Shown here one piece after another: positions 49,935 to 56,648 of a DNA stretch of 64,000 nucleotides. The translations under genes were made by a program, and so were the position numbers. Every line of letters begins with the position of its first letter. The stretch's first letter is position 1. Source of the DNA: Serratia entomophila (GTDB taxonomy: Bacteria; Pseudomonadota; Gammaproteobacteria; Enterobacterales; Enterobacteriaceae). Under the pieces are notes generated by a model, which worked only from the letters and a program-made list of their open reading frames with translations, did not search any database and was not told the origin of the DNA. The stretch spans positions 3,658,001 to 3,722,000 of the forward strand of contig NZ_CP082787.1 in NCBI RefSeq assembly GCF_021462285.1. Reading direction: 5' to 3'.

Positions 49935-50735
49935 TCACCACCAGGCATGGAAATGATGCACCGGCCCGATGCCGTGCCCCACTTCCAGCGTATCCGCCTG
50001 CTGCAGCGCCTTTTGCAGATAGTCCTTGGCGGCGGCGACGGTTGCCGCCCAGTCATCATGACGCGGGCGCAGCGCCGCCAGCGCCGCCGACAGCGTGCAG
50101 CCGGTGCCGTGCGTATGGCGGGTGGCGACGCGCGGCGCGCTAAAGCGCTGCTCCTGCCCGGCGGTAAACAGCCAGTCCGGGCTCTCGCTTTCGCTCAGGT
50201 GGCCGCCCTTCATCAGCACCGCCTGGCAGCCCATCGCCAGCAACGCCCGCCCCTGTTCACGCATTTGCAGTTCATTTTCCGCCGGCGCGCACGCCAGCAA
50301 GGCGGCCGCTTCCGGCAGGTTTGGCGTGATGATCGACACCAGCGGCAGCAGTTCACGGCGGATCGACTCCACCGCCTCCGGCGCCAGCAGCGGATCGCCG
50401 CTTTTCGCCAGCATCACCGTATCCAGCACCACAAATTCCGGCCGATAATGGCGCAGCCGCTCGGCTACAGCCTGCACGATCGCCGCGTTGGCCAACATGC
50501 CTATTTTGGTGCTGTCGATGCGCAGATCGCTGAACACCGAATCCAACTGGGCGGCGACGAACGCCGGTTCAATCTGATAAACCGACTGCACGCCGCGGGT
50601 ATTTTGCGCCACCAGCGCAGTGATCACCGAAGCGCCGTATGCCCCCAGCGCCGAGAAGGCTTTCAGATCGGCCTGAATGCCGGCGCCACCGCTGGGATCG
50701 GTGCCGGCGATAGTCAAAGCGTTGATGCGTTTCAT
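49935..50735 (-). CDS. thiD: Hydroxymethylpyrimidine/phosphomethylpyrimidine kinase
   Basis: Phosphorylates HMP twice to HMP-PP for thiamine synthesis. 266 aa. Ribokinase fold with [22 protein letters not shown] at the N-terminus (substrate binding), [34 protein letters not shown] and the anion hole/catalytic base [14 protein letters not shown]. Its ATG overlaps the TGA of thiM (ATGA). Under the upstream TPP riboswitch together with thiM. Confidence 0.97.
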   Translation of the reverse strand: MKRINALTIAGTDPSGGAGIQADLKAFSALGAYGASVITALVAQNTRGVQSVYQIEPAFVAAQLDSVFSDLRIDSTKIGMLANAAIVQAVAERLRHYRPEFVVLDTVMLAKSGDPLLAPEAVESIRRELLPLVSIITPNLPEAAALLACAPAENELQMREQGRALLAMGCQAVLMKGGHLSESESPDWLFTAGQEQRFSAPRVATRHTHGTGCTLSAALAALRPRHDDWAATVAAAKDYLQKALQQADTLEVGHGIGPVHHFHAWW

Positions 50736-51526
50736 TGCAGATCCTCCGCGCGCAGCCGGTACAGGGCGTCGAGGAACGCCGGGGTAAAGCTGCCCGGCCC
50801 GGCGGCAGCCGCGGCTGCCAGACCGCCGCAGTGCGACATCACCCGGCAGGCGGTGGCGACGTTATCCAACCGCTCGCCCGGCAGGCTGCAAAATGCCGCC
50901 ACTACCGCCGACAGGGCGCAGCCGGTGCCGACCACCCGCGTCATCAATGCATCACCGCCGGCTACCGCCCAATCCCGTTGGCCGTCGGTAACGTAATCCA
51001 CCGCGCCGGTCACCGCCACTATCGCACCGCTGCGGCGCGCCAGCTCGCGGGCGGCGGGCAAGGCGGCCAGCGAATCGTCGGCGCTGTCTACCCCGCGGCC
51101 GTTGGCCTGCAGGCCGCTGAGCGCCATGATCTCGGACGCGTTGCCCCTGATCGCCGCCGGTTGTTCGTCCAACAGCTTTTTGGCAAAGGCGGTGCGGTAG
51201 GCCAACCCGCCAACCGCCACCGGATCCAACGCCCAGGGCGTGCCCGCCTGGTTGGCGGCCGCCACCGCCGCCAGCATCGATTCGGCGCGCGGAGCATTAA
51301 GGGTGCCGATATTGATCAACAGCGCGTCCGCCAGCCGGCTGAACTGCGCCGCCTCGCCCGGCTCCACCACCATCGCCGGCGAAGCGCCGAGCGCCAGCAA
51401 AACGTTGGCCGTCAACGACTGCACCACTTCATTGGTCAGGCAGTGAACCAGCGGGGGCCGGCGTTTGAATTGGGTCAGACAGGCCGCGGCGCGTGCGCCG
51501 GGTAAAGCTTCAGGTCGAGCGAACAT
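50732..51526 (-). CDS. thiM: Hydroxyethylthiazole kinase
   Basis: Salvages the thiazole half of thiamine by phosphorylating its hydroxyethyl group. 264 aa. Ribokinase-like: [71 protein letters not shown] and the catalytic Cys motif [26 protein letters not shown] start context, part of which pairs in the riboswitch expression platform. First gene of thiMD. Confidence 0.97.
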   Translation of the reverse strand: MFARPEALPGARAAACLTQFKRRPPLVHCLTNEVVQSLTANVLLALGASPAMVVEPGEAAQFSRLADALLINIGTLNAPRAESMLAAVAAANQAGTPWALDPVAVGGLAYRTAFAKKLLDEQPAAIRGNASEIMALSGLQANGRGVDSADDSLAALPAARELARRSGAIVAVTGAVDYVTDGQRDWAVAGGDALMTRVVGTGCALSAVVAAFCSLPGERLDNVATACRVMSHCGGLAAAAAAGPGSFTPAFLDALYRLRAEDLQ

Positions 51527-51568
51527 ATTCCTCCCAACCGGCGTTCAAGAAGGCGGGTACCGGTTGGG
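51527..51568 (-). promoter_or_regulatory. Ribosome-binding-site sequestering stem of thiM
   Basis: On the RNA, CCCAACCGG (51560-51568) can pair with CCGGTTGGG (51533-51541), which runs into the GGAGG ribosome-binding site of thiM. This is the likely OFF structure of the TPP riboswitch, acting on translation. Confidence 0.65.
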
Positions 51569-51574
51569 CACCGA

Positions 51575-51646
51575 GACTTCCCTACGCTGGCATAATCCAG
51601 ATCAGGTAATACGGGTAAAATCTCAGCCCTGACGGGCACCCCGAGT
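51575..51646 (-). promoter_or_regulatory. TPP riboswitch (THI element) of thiMD
   Basis: Minus strand shows the conserved order: CGGGGTGCCCG, CAGGGCTGAGATTTTACCC, ACCTGATCTGG, TAATGCCAGCG-type segment (TTATGCCAGCGTAGGGAA) and closing strand CTCGG. The pyrimidine sensor CTGAGA and pyrophosphate sensor regions are intact. Represses thiMD when thiamine pyrophosphate is plentiful. Confidence 0.95.
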
Positions 51647-51722
51647 CAAGACCGCCATTATTGGGCTTGCCGCCGGTGAGGTCAATCGCGCTATAGTGGG
51701 GAAAAAATAAAAAGGAGACGCC

Positions 51723-52148
51723 ATGCACACAAGACCATACCAAGAGGCCGATCGCCCGTTCCTGCGCACCCTGTACCTGGCTTCGCGCAAGGCGGCGTTC
51801 ACCTGGTGCAATACCGACGGTTATCGGCTGGAGGATTTCGATCGCTCGACGCTGGGCGAGGATATCTGGGTGGCGGAGGAGGACGGCAAACTGCTGGGGT
51901 TCGTGTCGATTTATCGCGCCGACAACTTCATCCATAACCTGTATGTCGACCCACATCTGCCGCCGCGCGGCGTCGGCAGCGCCCTGCTGCAGGCGGCGGA
52001 GCGCACCTTCACCGCCACTGGCGCATTGAAATGCCTGGTGAAAAACGAGAAGGCGCTGGCGTTCTATCGCAAACACGGCTGGCGCACCATTTCGACCGGC
52101 AACGACGGCGAAGAGGACTATTACCTGCTGCACTCGCCGGCGAAATAA
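51723..52148 (+). CDS. GNAT family N-acetyltransferase
   Basis: 141 aa. Acetyl-CoA binding region is NLYVDPHLPPRGVGSALLQAAE (about residues 72-93), preceded by WVAEEDGKLLGFVSIY. The C-terminal NEKALAFYRKHGWR is the usual beta-alpha hook. Similar to small phosphinothricin/ribosomal-type acetyltransferases, but the substrate is not evident. AAAGGAGACGCC precedes the ATG. Divergent from thiM across the riboswitch. Confidence 0.88.
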   Translation: MHTRPYQEADRPFLRTLYLASRKAAFTWCNTDGYRLEDFDRSTLGEDIWVAEEDGKLLGFVSIYRADNFIHNLYVDPHLPPRGVGSALLQAAERTFTATGALKCLVKNEKALAFYRKHGWRTISTGNDGEEDYYLLHSPAK

Positions 52149-52166
52149 TAAGAGCGCGGCGCCACG

Positions 52167-53381
52167 TCATGGCCGCTCGGGCATGGCGCGCAGCGTCAGC
52201 CGCCAGAACAGCAGCGCGCCGAGGCTGACGCTCGCCCCCAGCCAGCACACGCCGCTCCAACCGGCCCAGGCGTAAACGTGGGTGCTGGCGAAGGCGCCCA
52301 ATCCGCTGCCGGCGGCGTAAAACAGCATATAACACCCCACCAGCCGGCTGTGACTCTGCGGATGGGCGTTGAAGATCATGCTCTGGTTCAGCACGTGGAT
52401 CGCCTGCCCGGCCAGATCCAACAGCACGATGCCCGCCACCAGCCAAATTAGGCCATAGCCCAGCATGCCGAGCGGCAGCCAGGCCAGCGTCAGCAACAGC
52501 AGGCAAACGCCGCTGGCCAACTGCCCCAGCCCGCGATCGGCAAGATGCCCGGCGCGCATCGCCGCCAGAGCGCCTACCGCCCCCACCAGCCCGAATGCTC
52601 CCACCACCGAATGGGAAAAGTTAAACGGCGGCCGGCTGAGCGGCAGCACCAGCGCGCTCCAGAAGATGCTGAACGCCGCAAACATCAGCAGCGCCAGCAT
52701 GCCGCGAATTTGCAGCGTGCGATCGCGCCGCAATAGCGTCAGCATCGAGCGCAATAAGGCCGGATAGCTGAGCGTTTGGGGTGGCGTCTGCAGTGCAGGC
52801 AACAGGCGCGCCAAAATGGGCAACAAAACCAACGTGACCCCAGCGGAGAAAAAATACACCGTGCGCCAGCCGCCGATGTCCGCCAGCGCGCCGGAAAGCG
52901 TGCGCGCCAACAACAGCCCCAGCACCACCCCCCCCTGCGCCGCCCCCACCACCCGCCCGCGTTCGTGCGGCGCGGCCAGGGTAGCGGCAAAGGCGATCAG
53001 CCCTTGCGTCATGGCGGTGCCCAGCAGCCCCACCAGCAGCATGCCCGCCAGCAGCAACAGGCTGCTGTTCGACCACCCCACCGCCAGCAAGGCGGCAATC
53101 AACAGCAGCTGCTGGGCGGCCAACAGCTGGCGCCGATTAACCCGATCGCCCAGCGGCACCACCAACAACAAAGCCAGCGCGCAGCCGAGCTGGGTAACGG
53201 TGATCACCATGCCCACCGCCGCCAGGCTGATGCCGAAATCTGCGGCGATGGCATCCAGCAGCGGCTGCGCATAGTAGACATTGGCCACGCTGAAGGCGCT
53301 GGCCCCGGCCAGCAACAGCACCAGCGAAGCAGGCAGCCGATCCGCTGCGGCGTACGGGGCATCTAGCAATTTGTCGCTCAT
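52167..53381 (-). CDS. MFS efflux transporter
   Basis: 404 aa from the ATG at 53381 (MSDKLLDAPYAAADRLP), preceded by GGAG; an ATG four codons earlier would consume that site. Twelve helices of DHA1 type. Helix 1 has SAFSVANVYYAQPLLDAIAADFG, a phrase of the Bcr/YdhP-like group; motif A is VVPLGDRVNRRQL. Probably exports a drug or metabolite. The divergent HxlR-type gene with two inverted repeats in the shared gap is likely its repressor. Confidence 0.9.
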   Translation of the reverse strand: MSDKLLDAPYAAADRLPASLVLLLAGASAFSVANVYYAQPLLDAIAADFGISLAAVGMVITVTQLGCALALLLVVPLGDRVNRRQLLAAQQLLLIAALLAVGWSNSSLLLLAGMLLVGLLGTAMTQGLIAFAATLAAPHERGRVVGAAQGGVVLGLLLARTLSGALADIGGWRTVYFFSAGVTLVLLPILARLLPALQTPPQTLSYPALLRSMLTLLRRDRTLQIRGMLALLMFAAFSIFWSALVLPLSRPPFNFSHSVVGAFGLVGAVGALAAMRAGHLADRGLGQLASGVCLLLLTLAWLPLGMLGYGLIWLVAGIVLLDLAGQAIHVLNQSMIFNAHPQSHSRLVGCYMLFYAAGSGLGAFASTHVYAWAGWSGVCWLGASVSLGALLFWRLTLRAMPERP

Positions 53382-53395
53382 CGTCAGCTCCAATG

Positions 53396-53415
53396 TGGTT
53401 TCATTATTAAACCCA
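53396..53415. promoter_or_regulatory. Candidate HxlR operator 1
   Basis: TGGTTT and AAACCCA face each other across 7 bp, just before the MFS start codon. Inverted-repeat shape and position suit a dimeric HxlR repressor. A similar repeat follows at 53433-53450. Confidence 0.4.
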
Positions 53416-53432
53416 ATGAACTTTACGCACAG

Positions 53433-53450
53433 AGGTTTTATAATGCAACC
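53433..53450. promoter_or_regulatory. Candidate HxlR operator 2
   Basis: GGTT and AACC flank TTATAATGC, including a TATAAT -10 box for the regulator. It echoes the half-sites of the first repeat, so binding here would give autoregulation. Confidence 0.35.
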
Positions 53451-53476
53451 AGATCTTGCTGCTGGAGTGGAACACC

Positions 53477-53926
53477 GTGAAACGTAAAAGCCTGGAAGAC
53501 GCGCAGTGCCCGGTGGCGCGCACGCTGGATGTGATTGGCGAATGGTGGTCGCTATTGATCGTGCGCGACGCCTTCGACGGCGTACGCCGCTTCAGCGAAT
53601 TTCAAAAAGGGCTGGGGATGGCGAAAAACATCCTCTCTACCCGCCTGCGCACCCTGGTGGCGCACGGGGTGCTGGAGGTCGTCCCGGCCTCGGACGGCAG
53701 CGCCTATCAGGAATATGCGCTGACCGCCAAAGGCCGCGCGCTGTTTCCGGTGATCGTCGGCCTACGCCAGTGGGGGGAGGATTATCTGTTCAGCGAAGGA
53801 GAGACGCATTCAACGCTGGTGGAAGCCGACAGCGGCCGGCCGATCCCGCGCATGACGCCGACCGGCGGCGCCGGGCAGCCCCTCACCCCGCTTAACACCC
53901 GGGTGGTGAAGGTGGGTGAGGCTTAA
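53477..53926 (+). CDS. HxlR-family transcriptional regulator
   Basis: 149 aa from the GTG at 53477, with GGAG nine bases upstream. Family marks: CPVARTLDVIGEWWSLLIVRDAF (Cys near the N-terminus, often redox or electrophile sensitive), RRFSEFQKGLGMAKNILSTRLRTLVAHGVL (winged helix) and YALTAKGRALFPVI. The C-terminal extension PTGGAGQPLTPLNTRVVKVGEA is duplicated in part at 54806-54878. Divergent from the MFS pump gene. Confidence 0.9.
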   Translation: MKRKSLEDAQCPVARTLDVIGEWWSLLIVRDAFDGVRRFSEFQKGLGMAKNILSTRLRTLVAHGVLEVVPASDGSAYQEYALTAKGRALFPVIVGLRQWGEDYLFSEGETHSTLVEADSGRPIPRMTPTGGAGQPLTPLNTRVVKVGEA

Positions 53927-53994
53927 CGGATAGCATATTGATGCTGTTCGTTTTATAATCAGGCAAATTTGAACGCATTGGTACAGGGGTTTAT

Positions 53995-54240
53995 ATGCGC
54001 ACCAATACAGCAGACAAATCGATAACCAAGTCGGTCAATGTGACCCTGCCGCAGGAGCTGTTAGAGCAGGCGCGTCGGCAGAACTTAGATATTTCTGCAG
54101 TACTGGCAGAAGCGCTAACCGACAAACTCCGCAAAACCAGCCGCGAAGAGTGGTTGGAGCAGAACAAAACAAATATCGAGGCGCTGAACGCCTTCACTGA
54201 CGAGCAAGGCTCATTCACGGATTATCAAAAGGGATTCTGA
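53995..54240 (+). CDS. ccdA: CcdA-like antitoxin
   Basis: 81 aa. Ribbon-helix-helix N-terminus KSVNVTLPQELLEQARRQ with DISAVLAEAL, followed by a flexible acidic tail (NIEALNAFTDEQGSFTDYQKGF) of the type that wraps the CcdB toxin. The stop shares one base with the toxin ATG (TGATG), the standard coupled arrangement. An ACAGGGG lies before the ATG. The N-terminal domain probably binds its own promoter, at about 53930-53994, which is AT-rich. Confidence 0.9.
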   Translation: MRTNTADKSITKSVNVTLPQELLEQARRQNLDISAVLAEALTDKLRKTSREEWLEQNKTNIEALNAFTDEQGSFTDYQKGF

Positions 54241-54554
54241 TGGAACAGTTCCACGCTTATGAGAATAAGGGTGCAGGCCATAAGATTTATCCATACCTCA
54301 TTAATCTGCAACACCCGGTGGCCAACGTTTTAAAACACGTACTGGTTGCTCCGCTGGTAAAACTCGACGACCTCGGCCATAAACCGCCGGCTAAGATTTG
54401 CCCTATCGTCGAAATCGCCGGCGAATCCTATATTGCCATGACGCATATGATGGCCGGCATCGCCAACAAAGAGCTGGGTGAACAGGTTGCGGATCTCACC
54501 CCGCAACGCTATCTACTGAGCGGAGCCGTCGATTTTTTGATGAATGGCTATTAA
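54240..54554 (+). CDS. ccdB: CcdB-like toxin
   Basis: 104 aa. CcdB family poisons DNA gyrase. Features agree: N-terminal strand MEQFHAYEN, YPYLINLQHPVANVLKHVLVAPL, KICPIVEIAGESYIAMTHMMAGI and EQVADLTPQRYLLSGAVDFLMNGY ending in a hydrophobic tail with penultimate Gly, like the IxxxFWGI end of plasmid CcdB. The terminal residues that contact gyrase are changed (LMNGY), so gyrase poisoning is not certain. Chromosomal, between hxlR and the rluF scar. Confidence 0.88.
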   Translation: MEQFHAYENKGAGHKIYPYLINLQHPVANVLKHVLVAPLVKLDDLGHKPPAKICPIVEIAGESYIAMTHMMAGIANKELGEQVADLTPQRYLLSGAVDFLMNGY

Positions 54555-54689
54555 ATATACTCGATGAATTTGAATGCGAAGAAGGTAAAGGAATTAACTT
54601 AATTACAGAAATGATAAATTTAATAACGCCCCTGATATAATATTGATTATCAATGCAAGAAAAGAACATCCCCAGTTCGCTTCGCCATC

Positions 54690-54802
54690 CCCTGCGGGTC
54701 AGGTATAAAACCATGCCGACTCACTCATCCATTCGCCTCAACAAATACATCAGCGACAGCGGTATCTGTTCCCGCCCCCATGCCGAGCGTCATATCAAAC
54801 AG
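54690..54802 (+). pseudogene. Duplicated 5' fragment of rluF
   Basis: From the ATG at 54713, 90 bp repeat the start of rluF (55829 onwards) with about six mismatches, giving [20 protein letters not shown] before diverging. About 20 bp upstream also match (CCCTGCGG context). The copy then stops and runs straight into a piece of hxlR. No functional product is expected. Confidence 0.88.
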
Positions 54803-54884
54803 CGCTGCATGACGCCGACCGGCGGCGCCTCACCCCGCTTAACACCCGGGTGGTGAAGGTGGGTGAGGTTTAACGGAGAGTATG
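54803..54884 (+). pseudogene. Duplicated 3' fragment of hxlR
   Basis: GCATGACGCCGACCGGCGGC and onwards repeats positions 53850-53936 of hxlR with a 9-bp deletion (GGGCAGCCC missing) and one or two substitutions, ending in the same GTTTAACGGA-type stop context. It joins the rluF fragment without a gap. The convergent small membrane protein gene reads through it antisense. Confidence 0.88.
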
Positions 54885-55123
54885 AACCGCCGGCTTCCCC
54901 AGCGGATTAAGAACCATTCCAGGCATCCGATCAACAGATAACATCCGCCAAAAACGACCGTTGCAAACCATTCCACATCACCAACGTGGAAAAATTCACT
55001 GGCGTCTATCAGCCATGAAGTTTGGCCAGCAGTTAACCATGGAATAGGAAAAAGCTTTATCGTCAAGACGGCCAATACGACTATGGCCATCACATTAGCG
55101 AGAAACAGCGCAGATTTTTTCAT
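54839..55123 (-). CDS. Small membrane protein, probable immunity partner of the Tlde1-like effector
   Basis: 94 aa from the ATG at 55123 (MKKSALFLANVMAIVVLAV). Two hydrophobic helices, about residues 4-26 and 55-76 (TVVFGGCYLLIGCLEWFLI), with a polar, acidic loop between them (SWLIDASEFFHVGDVEW) that would lie in the periplasm. The start is inside the effector gene (29-nt overlap), so the pair is coupled. Size, helices and position fit immunity proteins of DUF2778/Tlde1 effectors, but I cannot match the sequence to one. The last ~14 residues (ILSVKPHPPSPPGC) are read antisense through the hxlR scar. Confidence 0.72.
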   Translation of the reverse strand: MKKSALFLANVMAIVVLAVLTIKLFPIPWLTAGQTSWLIDASEFFHVGDVEWFATVVFGGCYLLIGCLEWFLIRWGSRRFILSVKPHPPSPPGC

Positions 55124-55604
55124 AACCTTTAACCTCAATAGTGCCGTAAGCCCGTAGTCTGGTACCGGGAACTTTTACCGTTTTGGTTTTCAACAGCGCG
55201 GCTCGCAATCGACTGAATTCGTTCTGGGAATAGAAGGTTATACATCCTTCTGATAACCCCAGAGGACCGATAGGATGCAATCTGAATTGCCCGCGCATAA
55301 CACCGTTAATCCATGTTCTATCGTTAATTGTTCCATCGTCACGGTATAAAGCAAACCAGATATTATGATCCACGTTAGTTACAAGGTCCTTAAATAAGGT
55401 CATCGCCTGCGACTTTAAGCCACCGGAGGGCCTATCTACAATCCAATAGGTACCGGCAGGGATAGCTCCGTTATTGGGAACATCTGTGCAACCAGGCTGG
55501 TTTGTATAGTGCTTGTTACCAGAAAAAACGGAAAACATACCGACCCCCTGGCACAACAATGTGTTTATCTTGTTCCCGTTATGAACTAAAAAGCAGTTAA
55601 GCAT
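55095..55604 (-). CDS. DUF2778 / Tlde1-like L,D-transpeptidase-fold effector
   Basis: 169 aa. Sequence pattern of DUF2778: FSGNKHYTNQPGCTDVPNNG, AIPAGTYWIVDRPSGG (residues 49-62) and the catalytic-like motif FRLHPIGPLGLSEGCITF with H110, S118 and C121. In Salmonella Tlde1, a type VI secretion effector of this family, corresponding His and Cys cleave or exchange peptidoglycan tetrapeptides. No signal peptide, as expected for secreted-by-T6SS cargo. GGAG lies five bases before the ATG. Lower GC than neighbours. No T6SS gene is in the window, so this is an orphan effector. Confidence 0.82.
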   Translation of the reverse strand: MLNCFLVHNGNKINTLLCQGVGMFSVFSGNKHYTNQPGCTDVPNNGAIPAGTYWIVDRPSGGLKSQAMTLFKDLVTNVDHNIWFALYRDDGTINDRTWINGVMRGQFRLHPIGPLGLSEGCITFYSQNEFSRLRAALLKTKTVKVPGTRLRAYGTIEVKGYEKICAVSR

Positions 55605-55828
55605 TTCATCTCCATCCCTTGGTTGAATTTTGATAATATCCGGCCAAAAGAACTTTATCCATCTTATTGATTTAATGAATATTAGTTATAAACTGCAATA
55701 ATAAAGACAATAATAGCGACCAAATCTATATCGATGGAGAAAGCTATGCTTTAACGCCAGTATTTGCTTTCAAACAGCCTTCGCAATCCCCTGCGGACCA
55801 TGTATAGTCCGCGCTTTACGGGGAAACC

Positions 55829-56608
55829 ATGCCGACTCACTCATCCATTCGCCTTAACAAATACATCAGCGACAGCGGTATCTGTTCCCGCCGCCATGCC
55901 GATCGCCACATCAAGCAGGGCAAGGTGTTGATCAACGACCGGCCGGCCGGCGTGGGCGCGCAGGTGTTTGCCGGGGATATTGTGCAAGTGAACGGCCGGC
56001 CGATTGCGCCGCGCACGGCGGAGGACCTGGTGCTTATCGCGCTGAATAAGCCGGTTGGCATTCTCACCAGCATGGGCAAGCACGAGCGGGATAACATCGG
56101 CGATTTGGTTAACCACAGCCAACGCACCTTCCCCGTTGGCCGGCTGGATAAGGCCTCGCAGGGTCTGATTTTCATGACCAATAACGGCGAGCTGGTCAAT
56201 AAGATCCTGCGCGCCGGCAATAATCATGAAAAAGAGTATCTGGTGACCGTCAACAAACCGCTGACCGATGAATTTATTCAAGGCATGAGCGCGGGCGTGC
56301 CGATACTGGGCAAGGTGACCCAACAATGCCGGGTGGAGCGTGAGTCCGCGCAGGTGTTTCGCATTATCCTGGTGCAGGGGCTTAACCGCCAAATCCGCCG
56401 CATGTGCAAATACTTTGGCTATGAAGTCACCCGGCTTGAGCGGCTGCGCATTATGAATATCGAGCTGGCGGGGCTGCCGTTGGGCGAATGGCGGGATTTG
56501 ACCGGTGATGAGCGAAGCACGTTATTTAAGCTGCTGGAGCACTCCTCGTCGGAAGCAGAAATATCGCCAGGCGACAACGGCCCGTTGCCCGGCGATATCC
56601 CGTTATGA
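55829..56608 (+). CDS. rluF: 23S rRNA pseudouridine2604 synthase RluF
   Basis: Isomerises U2604 of 23S rRNA (and tRNA-Tyr U35 in E. coli). 259 aa; E. coli RluF is 290, the difference being a shorter basic tail. S4 RNA-binding domain at residues 7-53 ([15 protein letters not shown]), synthase domain with catalytic D107 in [10 protein letters not shown], and the [10 protein letters not shown] and [17 protein letters not shown] motifs. The first 90 bp are duplicated upstream at 54713. The preceding 220 bp are AT-rich and non-coding. Confidence 0.95.
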   Translation: MPTHSSIRLNKYISDSGICSRRHADRHIKQGKVLINDRPAGVGAQVFAGDIVQVNGRPIAPRTAEDLVLIALNKPVGILTSMGKHERDNIGDLVNHSQRTFPVGRLDKASQGLIFMTNNGELVNKILRAGNNHEKEYLVTVNKPLTDEFIQGMSAGVPILGKVTQQCRVERESAQVFRIILVQGLNRQIRRMCKYFGYEVTRLERLRIMNIELAGLPLGEWRDLTGDERSTLFKLLEHSSSEAEISPGDNGPLPGDIPL

Positions 56609-56648
56609 AAAAACCTCCTCAGAAAATCAGAACGACCATCGGAGGTTG
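56609..56648 (-). terminator. Terminator of the autotransporter gene
   Basis: On the minus strand AACCTCC (last codons of the gene) can pair with GGAGGTT followed by TTTTT, loop about 21 nt. Lies between the rluF and autotransporter stops. Confidence 0.55.
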
